A DNA stretch of 64,000 bases from Pseudomonas sp. B21-048. GTDB lineage: Bacteria; Pseudomonadota; Gammaproteobacteria; Pseudomonadales; Pseudomonadaceae. The notes beneath the pieces are model-generated. The model did no database searches. It was given only the letters and a program-made list of their open reading frames with translations, and was not told where the DNA came from. The stretch covers positions 4,030,001-4,094,000 of the forward strand of contig NZ_CP087168.1 of assembly GCF_024748615.1 (NCBI RefSeq). The letters run 5' to 3'. Positions within the stretch are counted from its first letter, which is position 1. Each line of letters opens with the position of its first letter. Positions 35,549 to 45,114 of the stretch are shown in pieces. The position numbers and the translations under genes were made by a program.

Positions 35549-36001
35549 TTACGGGTGCTTGATGCCGTTGAGCTTCATCGACCCGATCAGCAGTTCATTG
35601 TTCTCCAGCTCGGCCAGGCCGGCGGTGCTGACTTTTTCCGGTGGATAACCGGCGCCGTGCTGCAGATAGCTCAGCAGGTTGCCCACCAGCGGATTGTGAC
35701 TGACCAGCAGGACATCACTCACCGACACAAGCTGCTCCGCCACCTTGTCCGGATCGGTATCCGGTGTCAGCCAGTCGACGGTGCGGATCTCTGGCTCGAA
35801 ACCCAATGCCTCACGCACCAGCAAAGCCGTCTCCTGCGCTCGCAGGAAAGGACTGGCATAAATGGCGGTGAGCGGCTGGCCGATCAATTGGGCGGCCGTG
35901 CGCAACACTTCTTCACGACCCTTGACGGTCAGGGCCCGCTCAGAGTCCGGGCGAGTACCGTGAGGTTCGGCTTCACCATGACGCAATACCCAGAGTTTCA
36001 T
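35549..36001 (-). CDS. sixA: Phosphohistidine phosphatase SixA
   Basis: A 150-residue short histidine phosphatase. The N-terminal LWVLRHGEAEPHG gives the RHG catalytic motif, and LLVSHNPLVGNLL supplies the second His. In E. coli SixA removes phosphate from histidine phosphotransfer domains, in particular of the nitrogen PTS/ArcB type. ATG 36001 overlaps the DUF4389 stop (ATGA), so the two are translationally coupled. The substrate in this organism is unknown. Confidence 0.92.
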   Translation of the reverse strand: MKLWVLRHGEAEPHGTRPDSERALTVKGREEVLRTAAQLIGQPLTAIYASPFLRAQETALLVREALGFEPEIRTVDWLTPDTDPDKVAEQLVSVSDVLLVSHNPLVGNLLSYLQHGAGYPPEKVSTAGLAELENNELLIGSMKLNGIKHP

Positions 36002-36345
36002 AGCTTCGGTTCCTCATCTCGGGCCGGATGTGGTGCTGGCCCCACAACGTGTGGGGCTTCACCTTCCGGTGTACGCGGCGTCGGCCAGTCGGCGAACGGC
36101 CAGGGTTTCTGGTCGCTGTGAAAACTGCCGAAACGACCGATCTGCGCCAGAAACTGGCTCAGGCTGTCGCCAAAATTCATCAGGCTGGAGCTCGGTGCGC
36201 CGTAAATCAAACGATAGATCAGCTGCACCAACACCACCGCACCGAGGATCAATTGCGCTACTTGCCAGACCAGCACATAGACAATCATCCACAGCACCCG
36301 CAGCAGGATGGATTCGTACTTGGCTTCTACTTTCTGATCGTTCAT
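35998..36345 (-). CDS. DUF4389 membrane protein
   Basis: A 115-residue protein with one or two N-terminal membrane helices (VLWMIVYVLVWQVAQLILGA and VVLVQLIYRLIYG), followed by a cytoplasmic tail rich in Pro, Glu and Ala ending ARDEEPKL. This is the DUF4389 family; function unknown. It lies between gpsA (30 bases upstream) and sixA (overlapping), a small operon conserved in pseudomonads as I remember it. Confidence 0.85.
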   Translation of the reverse strand: MNDQKVEAKYESILLRVLWMIVYVLVWQVAQLILGAVVLVQLIYRLIYGAPSSSLMNFGDSLSQFLAQIGRFGSFHSDQKPWPFADWPTPRTPEGEAPHVVGPAPHPARDEEPKL

Positions 36346-36375
36346 GTCTCACTCCGTTCCTATTGAATAGAGGGT

Positions 36376-37401
36376 TCAGTTGAAATCGCTGGTGGAAATA
36401 AAGTCGACATCGGTTTTCGGCTCGGCGCGCATCAGCAGGGCGATCACCTGTTCAAGCGTGCGCCCTTCAAACAGAATCGCATGCAATCCGGCGACCAATG
36501 GCATATACACGCCCGCGTCCTGAGCCTTGGCCTTGAGCACCTTCAGGGTGTTCACGCCTTCGGCGACTTCGCCCAGGCGCGTCACCGCGTCTTCCAGGCT
36601 CAAGCCCTGGCCGAGGGCAAACCCGACCTGATAGTTTCGGCTTTTCGGCGACGAGCACGTCACGATCAAGTCGCCCACGCCCGCCAGGCCCAGGAACGTC
36701 ATCGGGTTGGCGCCCTGATTCACTGCGAAGCGGGTCATTTCCGCCAGCGCCCGTGTGATCAGCATGCTCTTGGTGTTTTCACCCATGCCCAGCGCCACCG
36801 CCATGCCGGCGATGATCGCGTAAACGTTTTTCAACGCCCCGCCCAACTCCACGCCAAAGCGGTCGGCGCTGGCGTACACGCGAAAGGTCTTGCCGTGCAG
36901 CGCTTCCTGAACCCGCTGGCAAAGCTCTTCATCTTCGCTGGCGACCACCGTGGCGGTCAGCGCGTGTTCGGCGATTTCACGGGCCAGATTCGGGCCCGAC
37001 AGCACGCCGATGCGCGCTTGCGGGGCGATCTCTTCGAGGATCTCGCTCATCAGCTTGAACGTCTTGGCTTCGATGCCTTTGGTCAGGCTCACCAGCAGTT
37101 TGCCGCTCAAACGTTCGGCGTGAGGGACCAATGCCGAGCGCAGCGCGCTGGACGGCAGCGCGACGAAGCACAGGTCGCAGGCCTCCAGGGTGGCTTGCAG
37201 GTCCGTGACCGCCTCCACCGCTGGAAGAATCTTGATGCCTTTGAGATAACGCGGGTTCTCACGATTGACCCGAATGGCCTCAGCCTGTTCGGGGTCACGC
37301 ATCCACAGCCGGACCTGATGCCCATTCTCGGCCAGCAGATTAGCCACGGCGGTACCAAAACTTCCGCCTCCCAGGACCGCAATCGGGCGCTGTTCAGTCA
37401 T
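36376..37401 (-). CDS. gpsA: Glycerol-3-phosphate dehydrogenase [NAD(P)+]
   Basis: A 341-residue enzyme making sn-glycerol 3-phosphate for phospholipid synthesis. The Rossmann motif [14 protein letters not shown], the segment [20 protein letters not shown] and the catalytic-Lys region [18 protein letters not shown] are intact. I chose ATG 37401 ([12 protein letters not shown]), since the frame upstream has no family similarity. It heads the gpsA-DUF4389-sixA unit. fabA-fabB lie downstream on the other strand, so lipid genes cluster here. Confidence 0.96.
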   Translation of the reverse strand: MTEQRPIAVLGGGSFGTAVANLLAENGHQVRLWMRDPEQAEAIRVNRENPRYLKGIKILPAVEAVTDLQATLEACDLCFVALPSSALRSALVPHAERLSGKLLVSLTKGIEAKTFKLMSEILEEIAPQARIGVLSGPNLAREIAEHALTATVVASEDEELCQRVQEALHGKTFRVYASADRFGVELGGALKNVYAIIAGMAVALGMGENTKSMLITRALAEMTRFAVNQGANPMTFLGLAGVGDLIVTCSSPKSRNYQVGFALGQGLSLEDAVTRLGEVAEGVNTLKVLKAKAQDAGVYMPLVAGLHAILFEGRTLEQVIALLMRAEPKTDVDFISTSDFN

Positions 37402-37510
37402 ATGCAATCCGTTAATCCATACCAGTGGCGATGCCGGCATTATACGGAGCGGCCCGGTCGCGGCCAGCCCCTGCATCAATTACCGACACTTGTAGGAAGA
37501 AGACCAAGAA

Positions 37511-37560
37511 AACCGAGGAAAATGCCCATAACGTGACTGGAAAAGTCTTTGTCCTCGGTT
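37511..37560. promoter_or_regulatory. Inverted repeat upstream of the TonB-receptor operon
   Basis: AACCGAGGA (37511-37519) and TCCTCGGTT (37552-37560) are perfect 9-base inverted repeats with a 32-base spacer, 38 bases before the receptor start. They could be paired operators or a leader hairpin. The 196-base gap is the divergent control region of gpsA and the receptor operon. Confidence 0.45.
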
Positions 37561-37597
37561 AACATGCGCGCCAACTAATCGCTATCAAGGCCGTGCC

Positions 37598-39721
37598 GTG
37601 TCTTTTGGCTTTCCCTGCCCTCGCTCGCCGCTGGTACTGACGCTGATCTTCAGCTCGCCGTTGCTGGCCGATGACTTGTTCCTCGACAACGATCCGTTGC
37701 CGCAAGTGCTGACGGCGACGCGCCTGAAGCAGTCGCCGGCGGCCGTGCCGGGGAGCATGACGGTGATCGACAGCGAACTGATCAATGCCAGCGGTGCGCG
37801 GGACATCAGCGAGTTGCTGCGGCTGGTGCCGGGAATGATGGTCGGTAATATCACCGGTAATCAGGCGGCGGTGAACTACCACGGCACCAACGCCAGCGAA
37901 GCGCGGCGCCTGCAAGTGTTGATCGACGGCCGCTCGGTGTACCGCGCAGGCCTGGCCACCGTGGACTGGAGTGATATTCCGGTGGCCATGGAGGACATCG
38001 AGCGCATCGAGGTCTTCCGTGGCCCAAATACCGTGAGCTATGGCGCCAACGCGCTGATGGCGGTGGTCAATATCATCACCCGCAAACCGGCCGACACTCA
38101 TGGCACGCGGCTGAAAGTCACCCGGGGCCAGCGCGACATCAACGATTTCTACGCCAGCCAGGGCATGGGCTGGGACAGCGGCGACTTGCGCCTGTCGTTG
38201 TCCGGCCAGCAAGACGATGGCTTCGATTCGGACCGCACCGGCGCCGATTACCGCGACAGCCGTCGCTTGAACCGCTTCAGCCTCGCCGTCAGCCAGACGC
38301 TCAATGAAAACCAGAGCATCGACTGGCAACTGAATGCCAAGGACGGGACTAACCAGCGGCCCTATACCTACCGTCCGGTGTTCTCGGGGATTACCGCCGC
38401 CGGGGACAATTCCGACGTCATCGCCAAGGACTATGCCGGCTCGCTGCGCTGGAACCTGGACATCAACCCCGATCACAGCCTTTATATTCAAGGCTCGGCG
38501 CAACATTGGGATCGCCAGCAGACGTGGCGCGCCTGCGACGCCGAGATCTCGTTCAGCCCGGAGCTGACCCAACTGTGGCAACTCAACCCGAACTACACCG
38601 AACGTCTGGCGCGTAACATGCTGCGCTACACCGGTTCCGGCGCACCGGCGGGCACTGAGGCGGAACGTGCGCTGGGCAATCAGGTATTGAGGCAATGGCA
38701 AAACGGCGCCCGGCAAACCCTCTGCGGCGACATTGACCAGAGCACCCGTGAATCTCGCTACAACCTTGAACTGCAAGACACGCTCAGCCTGTCCGACAGC
38801 CTGCGGCTGGTCAGCGGCATGAACTATCGTTACGACCGGGCCCATTCCGAGACCTACTTTAATGGCACGCTCGACGACACGACCTGGCGAGCGTTCGGCC
38901 AACTCGAGTGGCGTGCCACCGAACACTGGTTGTTGCAGGGCGGGGCGATGTACGAAGACTCACAATTGACCGGCAACTCGCTGACCCCGCGGGTGGCGGT
39001 CAATTACCTGATCAATCCGCGCCACGGCTTGCGCGCGGTGTATTCAGAAGCTATCCGCTCGCCAGATATGTTCGAGAACAACGTCAACTGGAGCTATCAG
39101 GTGACCAACCTTCAGCCCAGTGCCTACGGGCAGAACAGCGCGCGCTATTTCGTCAAGACCCGAGGCCCGGGCGACCTCGAACAGGAACGCATGCGCTCCC
39201 GGGAATTGGGCTACAACGGCTACTTCGCAGAGTGGGGGCTGGCGGTCGACGTGAAGCTGTTCTACGACGAAATCACCGGCATGATCAGCGAACCGCTACG
39301 CAATAACCAATACATTGCCAGCAACTCGAACAGCTCGCGCTTCAGCGGAACTGAAACCCAGCTGGATTGGCGCGTCAGTAACGCCGATCGTCTGCGCCTG
39401 ACGTATGCCTACGTCGATGCCGAGGCGAGCAACCCGCTGGATGCGCAACAGACCGCGCGCAACAGCGGCTCCGCCGGTTGGCTACGCAGCTGGGGCCATG
39501 GCTGGAACAGCGCGCTCTTCTACTATGGAGCCGACGTTCTCAACGGTTACCGCTTCGAACGGGTGGACACCCGCATCGCCAAACGCATCGGCTTGGGCAA
39601 GGCTCATCTGGAGCTGGCCGGGGTCCTCCAGCAACGCCTCGATAATCAGCCCACCACCTTCATCGACAACCATTACGACGAACGTCGGGTGCTCTATTTC
39701 AGCGCGGAGCTGGAGTTTTAA
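37598..39721 (+). CDS. TonB-dependent receptor
   Basis: A 707-residue outer-membrane receptor with a short signal peptide (LVLTLIFSSPLLADD). A plug domain (residues about 35-150) contains PQVLTATRLKQSPAAVPGSM and RRLQVLIDGRSVYR, and the beta-barrel ends RRVLYFSAELEF with the terminal Phe. The start is GTG 37598 with CAAGG 7 bases upstream. The substrate is unknown. A binding-protein-like gene starts 1 base after the stop and a hybrid kinase overlaps that, so the receptor may deliver a ligand or signal to them. It lies at the place of PA1613 next to gpsA/fabA in other pseudomonads, from memory. Confidence 0.88.
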   Translation: MSFGFPCPRSPLVLTLIFSSPLLADDLFLDNDPLPQVLTATRLKQSPAAVPGSMTVIDSELINASGARDISELLRLVPGMMVGNITGNQAAVNYHGTNASEARRLQVLIDGRSVYRAGLATVDWSDIPVAMEDIERIEVFRGPNTVSYGANALMAVVNIITRKPADTHGTRLKVTRGQRDINDFYASQGMGWDSGDLRLSLSGQQDDGFDSDRTGADYRDSRRLNRFSLAVSQTLNENQSIDWQLNAKDGTNQRPYTYRPVFSGITAAGDNSDVIAKDYAGSLRWNLDINPDHSLYIQGSAQHWDRQQTWRACDAEISFSPELTQLWQLNPNYTERLARNMLRYTGSGAPAGTEAERALGNQVLRQWQNGARQTLCGDIDQSTRESRYNLELQDTLSLSDSLRLVSGMNYRYDRAHSETYFNGTLDDTTWRAFGQLEWRATEHWLLQGGAMYEDSQLTGNSLTPRVAVNYLINPRHGLRAVYSEAIRSPDMFENNVNWSYQVTNLQPSAYGQNSARYFVKTRGPGDLEQERMRSRELGYNGYFAEWGLAVDVKLFYDEITGMISEPLRNNQYIASNSNSSRFSGTETQLDWRVSNADRLRLTYAYVDAEASNPLDAQQTARNSGSAGWLRSWGHGWNSALFYYGADVLNGYRFERVDTRIAKRIGLGKAHLELAGVLQQRLDNQPTTFIDNHYDERRVLYFSAELEF

Positions 39722-39722
39722 G

Positions 39723-40655
39723 ATGCAACAGCGCCCGCCCTCGAAGACGCCATCCCTTGGCCGCCTGCTGGTCGGGGTGTGCCTGGTGTTTACCGGGTTG
39801 CTGTGCAATCTGCCGGCACGGGCCGCCGACATTCTGCTGACGGGTGCTGAGGACAGCCCCGGCGTGGAATCTTTCGTTCAGGCCCTCAGCGAATTGCGCC
39901 CCACCGACAGCGTGCGCTTCCAGCCTGTCGCCAGCCTGCCGGCGCCAGGCCAACTGCCCGCCGGCACCCGTCTGATTCTGCTCGACTTGCCCAGCCTCGA
40001 CTGGCGCCTGCAAGACGCCCAGGGCCCGGCGACACTGGTGCTGCGCATCAGCCGCCTGCAAGCTCGCCGACGCTTGGGCAATGAAATGCCCCCACACCTC
40101 AGCCTGCTCTGGAGCGATCCGCCGCTGGATCGACAATTGCGCCTGACCCGACTGCTCCTGCCTGAGGCCCGGCGGGTCGGCGTGCTTTTCGACAGCCACA
40201 GCGAATTCTTGTTGAAGGAACTGCGTCAGGCCGCCCTGCCCCTGGGCCTTGAAGTGGTCACCGAGCGTTGGGATAACACCCATGACAGCCGCCCCTTGCA
40301 GGCCTTGCTAAAAAACAGTGATGTGCTGCTGGGCCTGGACGACCCTGAGCTGTACAACCCGAAAACCGTGAAAAACCTGCTGCTCAGCAGCTATGCGCGG
40401 CAACTGGCGCTGATCGGTCCCAACGCAGCCTTTGTCAGGGCCGGCAGCCTGGCCAGTACTTACAGCGACCAGAACGATTGGCTGAAGATTCTCGACGAAC
40501 TGCTCGACCGCCCTTCGAGCACCTGGCCGCGCGCACTTTATCCGCAACACTTCAAGGTCTTAAGCAACCCGCAAGTGGCTCGTTCATTAAGTATCGAACC
40601 GATGAATGAAGCCTCTGTCGCAACACAGCTGGCCGAAGGAGAACACCGCCCATGA
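39723..40655 (+). CDS. Periplasmic ABC-type substrate-binding-like protein
   Basis: A 310-residue secreted protein. The signal peptide is LLVGVCLVFTGLLCNLPARA with a cleavage site before ADIL. The rest resembles the two-lobed ABC substrate-binding fold (VGVLFDSHSEFLLKELRQAA as the hinge-like segment). No permease or ATPase gene is near, so a sensory role with the following kinase is more likely than transport. I chose ATG 39723; the frame upstream overlaps the receptor. Its last bases overlap the kinase start by 4 (ATGA). Confidence 0.8.
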   Translation: MQQRPPSKTPSLGRLLVGVCLVFTGLLCNLPARAADILLTGAEDSPGVESFVQALSELRPTDSVRFQPVASLPAPGQLPAGTRLILLDLPSLDWRLQDAQGPATLVLRISRLQARRRLGNEMPPHLSLLWSDPPLDRQLRLTRLLLPEARRVGVLFDSHSEFLLKELRQAALPLGLEVVTERWDNTHDSRPLQALLKNSDVLLGLDDPELYNPKTVKNLLLSSYARQLALIGPNAAFVRAGSLASTYSDQNDWLKILDELLDRPSSTWPRALYPQHFKVLSNPQVARSLSIEPMNEASVATQLAEGEHRP

Positions 40656-42553
40656 CCTTCCGTCGCGGTTGGGACATCAATACCCGCACCCAGATCATCA
40701 GCCTCGGCCCGGCCTTGCTGCTGACGTTGCTGCTGATCAGTTTTTTCACCTTCGTGCGCATCCAGGACCTGCGCCAGGAACTCGATCACACCGGTCAGCT
40801 GATCGCCAATCAACTGGCGCCGGCCACCGAGTACGGGGTGATTTCAGGCAACAAAGAGGTGCTCGAGAGTTTGCTCAAGGCTACCTTGGCCACGCCCAAC
40901 GTACGCTTTCTGGAAGTGCAGGACAGCGCCAACCGGATTCTGGTGTACGTCGAGCAACCATCGCAAACCCACAACCGTTCACATCTAGTCGAAGTATTCC
41001 AGGCACCGGTACGCCTGCAACGCATCACGCTCCACAGTGATTTTTTCCAGAACAGCCGTACCGTCGCCAGTGCGCCGGGCGAGGATTATCTGGGCCGGGT
41101 GATCGTCGGCCTGTCCAATGACGCCTTCAACCAGCGCCAGCAGGAAATCCTTTTCAAGGCCGGGATCCTCGCCTTGTTCGCTCTGCTGTTTACGTTTCTG
41201 CTGGCTCGGCGTCTGGCCGGCAGCCTGTCGCAACCGATCCACGACATCGGCAATGCGGTCAAGGCGATCCAGGAAGGCGACTACAAAACGCCCTTGCCGA
41301 TTGTCGACGACACCGAACTGGGCGCCCTGTCGCAGCACATCAACAACCTTGCCCAAGGCCTTGAGCAAGCCAGTCGCGAACAGCATCAGGCCATGGCCCA
41401 ATTGATCCAGACTCGCGAGGAAGCGGAAAAGGCCAACAGCGCCAAATCCGATTTCCTCGCGATGATGAGTCACGAACTGCGCACGCCGATGAATGGCGTG
41501 CTGGGCATGCTGCAACTGCTGGAAACCACCGAGATGACCGACGAGCAGATCGAGTATGCGGCGCTCGCCTCGGAATCCACCGAACATCTGCTCAAAGTGA
41601 TCAACGACATTCTCGATTTCTCGCGCATCGAGCGTTCGGAACTGGAGCTGGAGCACATTGCGTTCAACCTCGCGGACCTGATCGGCAGTTGCGCCCAGTC
41701 ATTCCAGCACAGCGCGGCGCAACGCGGGCTCGACCTGCAACTGCGGATCCCCGAGGACATGCGCGCCCTTCAAGTTCAGGGCGATCCGACGCGGATCCGG
41801 CAGATTCTGGTGAATCTGGTCGGCAATGCGCTGAAGTTTACCGAACGCGGCCGCGTCACCCTCGAACCGCAGTGGCAGGCCCTGGATCATGAATTGCTGT
41901 GGTTCACCTGCACCGTGCGCGACAGCGGCATTGGCATCTCGGCCGAAAGCCTGGAGTTGATGTTTAACGCGTTCCAGCAAGCCGATAGTTCTATTTCAAG
42001 ACGTTACGGCGGCACCGGACTGGGGCTGCCGATTGCCCGCACGCTGGCTGAGCGGATGGGCGGTACCTTGCGCGCTCAAAGCCAAGAAGGCGTTGGCTCG
42101 GTGTTCACCCTGGAAATCCCTTTGGCTCTGTACAAGCAGCCACTGCCGCTGCTGACCTCACGAGGCCCTATCGGCGATGATCACGGCGAAGGTCGCCATG
42201 TGCTGCTGGTAGAGGACAACCCGGTCAATCGCACCGTTGTCGAAGCAATGTTGCGCAGTCTGGGCTTTACTGTCAGCGTCGTCACCGATGGTGCACAAGC
42301 GGTGCGTAGTGCCGAAAGCCTGATTTTCGAAGCGATTCTGATGGACTGCCGATTGCCGGTCATCGACGGCTATGAGGCCACCCGACAGATTCGCCGATTG
42401 CCTGGCTGTGCTGACGTGCCGATCATCGCCCTGACGGCCAATGCCTTGCAGGGCGACCGCGAAGCCTGCTTATCAGCGGGGATGAACGATTACCTGGCCA
42501 AGCCCTTCAAACGCACCGATTTGCAGCAGATTTTGCAGCGCTGGGTGCAGTAG
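40652..42553 (+). CDS. Hybrid sensor histidine kinase (PA1611-like)
   Basis: A 633-residue membrane kinase. TM1 (ISLGPALLLTLLLISFFTFV), a ~130-residue periplasmic sensor region, TM2 (AGILALFALLFTFLLARRLA) and HAMP lead to HisKA with His 274 (MMSHELRTPMNG). An HATPase domain follows (NLVGNALKFTERG, GGTGLGLPIARTL). The C-terminal receiver has Asp 565 (AILMDCRLPVIDG) and Lys in YLAKPF. There is no Hpt domain, so it needs a separate phosphotransfer protein. In P. aeruginosa the gene at this place (PA1611) works through HptB and contacts RetS; I infer the same here from position and layout. Confidence 0.92.
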   Translation: MTFRRGWDINTRTQIISLGPALLLTLLLISFFTFVRIQDLRQELDHTGQLIANQLAPATEYGVISGNKEVLESLLKATLATPNVRFLEVQDSANRILVYVEQPSQTHNRSHLVEVFQAPVRLQRITLHSDFFQNSRTVASAPGEDYLGRVIVGLSNDAFNQRQQEILFKAGILALFALLFTFLLARRLAGSLSQPIHDIGNAVKAIQEGDYKTPLPIVDDTELGALSQHINNLAQGLEQASREQHQAMAQLIQTREEAEKANSAKSDFLAMMSHELRTPMNGVLGMLQLLETTEMTDEQIEYAALASESTEHLLKVINDILDFSRIERSELELEHIAFNLADLIGSCAQSFQHSAAQRGLDLQLRIPEDMRALQVQGDPTRIRQILVNLVGNALKFTERGRVTLEPQWQALDHELLWFTCTVRDSGIGISAESLELMFNAFQQADSSISRRYGGTGLGLPIARTLAERMGGTLRAQSQEGVGSVFTLEIPLALYKQPLPLLTSRGPIGDDHGEGRHVLLVEDNPVNRTVVEAMLRSLGFTVSVVTDGAQAVRSAESLIFEAILMDCRLPVIDGYEATRQIRRLPGCADVPIIALTANALQGDREACLSAGMNDYLAKPFKRTDLQQILQRWVQ

Positions 42554-42651
42554 CAAAGGCCTTTCGGCTATCTGCGACTGGCGTGAACGACGAAAGTGCG
42601 GCAGTCTTAGGCACCCGTACAGGCCCGAAAAGGGGCTTGAATAAAAATTTC

Positions 42652-42669
42652 AGTGCACAAGTGTACATT
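42652..42669. promoter_or_regulatory. Candidate fatty-acid regulator operator upstream of fabA
   Basis: AGTGCACAAGTGTACATT is an imperfect 18-base palindrome (12 of 18 positions symmetric) about 130 bases before fabA. The AGTG-AC...GT-ACT form recalls DesT/FabR-type TetR-family sites known upstream of fabA in Pseudomonas. The assignment is by resemblance only. Confidence 0.4.
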
Positions 42670-42801
42670 CATGTCCTTGGTGCTGTGACTTTCACCACAA
42701 CGCAATAGTCTATGAGTAGGCTGCTGACTCGAGGCGTGAATGCTTCGATCGGCCGGGAAGATTCGCCCCCACCCTGCCGCATGGACTATTGAGGAGCTCG
42801 C

Positions 42802-43317
42802 ATGACCAAACAAAACGCCTTTACCCGGGAAGACCTGCTGCGCTGCAGTCGCGGTGAGCTGTTCGGCCCAGGTAACGCGCAACTGCCCGCCCCGAACATG
42901 CTGATGGTCGATCGCATCACCCATATCAGCGAAGAAGGTGGCAAGTACGGCAAAGGTGAATTGGTCGCCGAGCTGGATATCACTCCAGACCTGTGGTTCT
43001 TCGCCTGCCACTTCGAAGGTGATCCGGTGATGCCGGGCTGCCTGGGCCTCGATGCCATGTGGCAACTGGTCGGTTTCTTCCTCGGCTGGCAAGGTCTGCC
43101 CGGCCGCGGTCGCGCCTTGGGTTCGGGCGAAGTGAAATTTTTTGGCCAGGTACTGCCGACCGCCAAGAAAGTCACCTATAACATTCATATCAAACGCGTC
43201 CTCAAGGGCAAGCTGAACATGGCCATTGCCGATGGTTCGGTGACCGTCGACGGCCGCGAAATCTACACCGCCGAAGGCCTTCGGGTCGGCGTTTTCACCT
43301 CCACTGACAACTTCTAA
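42802..43317 (+). CDS. fabA: 3-hydroxydecanoyl-ACP dehydratase/isomerase
   Basis: A 171-residue hotdog enzyme that dehydrates 3-hydroxydecanoyl-ACP and isomerises the product to the cis-3 form, the branch point to unsaturated fatty acids. The active-site His is in [20 protein letters not shown], with Asp in the same helix region. The start is ATG 42802 with GAGGAG upstream. fabB follows 11 bases later, the classical Pseudomonas fabAB operon. A palindrome in the promoter region may be its operator. Confidence 0.97.
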   Translation: MTKQNAFTREDLLRCSRGELFGPGNAQLPAPNMLMVDRITHISEEGGKYGKGELVAELDITPDLWFFACHFEGDPVMPGCLGLDAMWQLVGFFLGWQGLPGRGRALGSGEVKFFGQVLPTAKKVTYNIHIKRVLKGKLNMAIADGSVTVDGREIYTAEGLRVGVFTSTDNF

Positions 43318-43328
43318 GGGTTATCCGC

Positions 43329-44549
43329 ATGCGCCGCGTCGTTATCACTGGTCTGGGCATCGTTTCGTGCCTGGGCAATGACAAAGAGACCGTCTCCGCT
43401 AACCTGCGTGCAAGCCGCCCTGGCATCCGGTTCAATCCGGAATATGCCGAAATGGGTCTGCGTAGCCAGGTTTCCGGCTCCATTGACCTTCCCCTCGAAG
43501 AGCTGATCGATCGCAAGATCTTTCGCTTCGTCGGCCACGCGGCGGCTTACGCCTACCTGGCCATGAAAGATGCCATCGCAGATTCCGGTCTGACCGATGA
43601 GCAAGTCTCCAACGTGCGTACCGGCCTGATCGCCGGCTCCGGTGGCGCGTCGACCTTGAACCAGATGGAAGCGCTGGACATCCTGCGCGAGAAAGGCGTC
43701 AAGCGCGTCGGCCCGTACCGCGTCACGCGGACCATGGGCAGCACCGTCTCGGCCTGCCTGGCCACGCCGTTCAAGATCAAGGGTGTGAACTACTCGATCT
43801 CCTCCGCTTGCGCTACCAGTGCTCACTGCATCGGTAACGCCATGGAACAGATCCAGCTGGGCAAGCAGGACATCGTCTTCGCCGGTGGTGGTGAAGAAGA
43901 ACACTGGAGCCAATCGTTCCTGTTCGACGCCATGGGCGCCCTGTCCACCCAGTACAACGAAACCCCGGAAAAAGCTTCCCGTGCCTACGACGCCAAGCGT
44001 GACGGTTTCGTCATTGCCGGCGGTGGCGGCATGGTCGTGGTCGAGGAGCTGGAACACGCTCTGGCCCGCGGCGCGAAGATCTACGCGGAAATCGTTGGCT
44101 ACGGCGCGACCTCCGATGGCTACGACATGGTCGCTCCGAGCGGCGAAGGCGCTATCCGCTGCATGCAGATGGCCATGTCCACCGTCGACGCACCGATCGA
44201 CTACCTGAACACCCACGGCACCTCGACTCCGGTCGGCGACGTCATGGAAATGAAAGGTGTGCGTGAAGTGTTCGGCGACAACGCTCCGGCCATCAGCTCC
44301 ACCAAGAGCCTGTCGGGTCACTCCCTGGGCGCCGCCGGTGTTCACGAAGCGATCTACTGCCTGCTGATGATGGAAGGCAACTTCATGGCGGGTTCGGCCA
44401 ACATCGACGAACTGGATCCGGAAGTGGCAGACATGCCAATCCTGACCAAGACTCGCGAAGACGCCACCCTCAACACCGTGATGAGCAACAGCTTCGGCTT
44501 CGGCGGCACCAACGCCACGCTGGTCCTGAAGCGCTGGGCAGGTAAGTAA
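43329..44549 (+). CDS. fabB: 3-oxoacyl-ACP synthase I
   Basis: A 406-residue ketoacyl synthase that elongates the cis-3-decenoyl-ACP made by FabA. The Cys-His-His triad is visible: the Cys in [14 protein letters not shown], and His in [13 protein letters not shown] and [17 protein letters not shown] 43329 starts [19 protein letters not shown] strong terminator follows the stop, so fabA-fabB form a two-gene transcript. Confidence 0.97.
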   Translation: MRRVVITGLGIVSCLGNDKETVSANLRASRPGIRFNPEYAEMGLRSQVSGSIDLPLEELIDRKIFRFVGHAAAYAYLAMKDAIADSGLTDEQVSNVRTGLIAGSGGASTLNQMEALDILREKGVKRVGPYRVTRTMGSTVSACLATPFKIKGVNYSISSACATSAHCIGNAMEQIQLGKQDIVFAGGGEEEHWSQSFLFDAMGALSTQYNETPEKASRAYDAKRDGFVIAGGGGMVVVEELEHALARGAKIYAEIVGYGATSDGYDMVAPSGEGAIRCMQMAMSTVDAPIDYLNTHGTSTPVGDVMEMKGVREVFGDNAPAISSTKSLSGHSLGAAGVHEAIYCLLMMEGNFMAGSANIDELDPEVADMPILTKTREDATLNTVMSNSFGFGGTNATLVLKRWAGK

Positions 44550-44573
44550 TTACCCGCTGCTGAGCCGCACATG

Positions 44574-44606
44574 AAAACGCCCCGACTGGTTCGGGGCGTT
44601 TTTTTT
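44574..44606 (+). terminator. fabB terminator
   Basis: AAAACGCCCCGA and TCGGGGCGTTTT form a GC-rich stem with a 5-base loop and an eight-T tail. Confidence 0.93.
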
Positions 44607-44859
44607 GCCTGTAATAAACTGGGCCCCCAATCGCAATTCTTCATTCAAACTCAGCGGCTTTCTTCTCGCGAACATGAAACCTTTGTCATGAAACTTCTGG
44701 GCCTGCGACTGAATGTCGCGTATTTCGCGGGCTGCAGGACTTTTGCCGATTCTGCAAAAATTCGTTGCCGAACTCAGTCGTTTACTTAGCCTGCTAATCA
44801 AACTTATAACAAAGGCCTGCACACGCCTTGCTGCAGATAACAGAGATTGGAGCTAGCAG

Positions 44860-45048
44860 ATGACTGTAAAAGTAACTGAACGCGACGATTCACATATGTC
44901 CCATGAAGGCATCGCCGCCGGTATCCGCATCTGGGATGTGCATCAACAAGACCTGTTGGTCGGGATGTTTCACTCCGAGACCGAAGCCCACCAATACAAG
45001 GCCGAACTGGAAACACTGGAGCAGCAGCGCGAAGCGCGTTCTGCATAA
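44860..45048 (+). CDS. Small conserved hypothetical protein, 62 residues
   Basis: A soluble 62-residue protein (MTVKVTERDDSHMSHEGIAA at the start, acidic-basic C-terminus ending QQREARSA). TTGGAG lies upstream at good spacing and a strong terminator follows, so it is expressed as a single gene. I have a vague memory of similar small Pseudomonas proteins, but no function. The 249 bases before it (44611-44859) contain no other gene that I can see. Confidence 0.68.
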   Translation: MTVKVTERDDSHMSHEGIAAGIRIWDVHQQDLLVGMFHSETEAHQYKAELETLEQQREARSA

Positions 45049-45061
45049 TGACCGCATTGAA

Positions 45062-45098
45062 AACGACAAACCCCGCCATGAGCGGGGTTTGTCGTTAT
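45062..45098. terminator. Bidirectional terminator
   Basis: AACGACAAACCCCGC and GCGGGGTTTGTCGTT form a 15-bp perfect stem. It lies between the small gene ending at 45048 and the convergent DUF2058 gene ending at 45115. Confidence 0.92.
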
Positions 45099-45114
45099 TG
45101 CAGTCGCTAACGGC

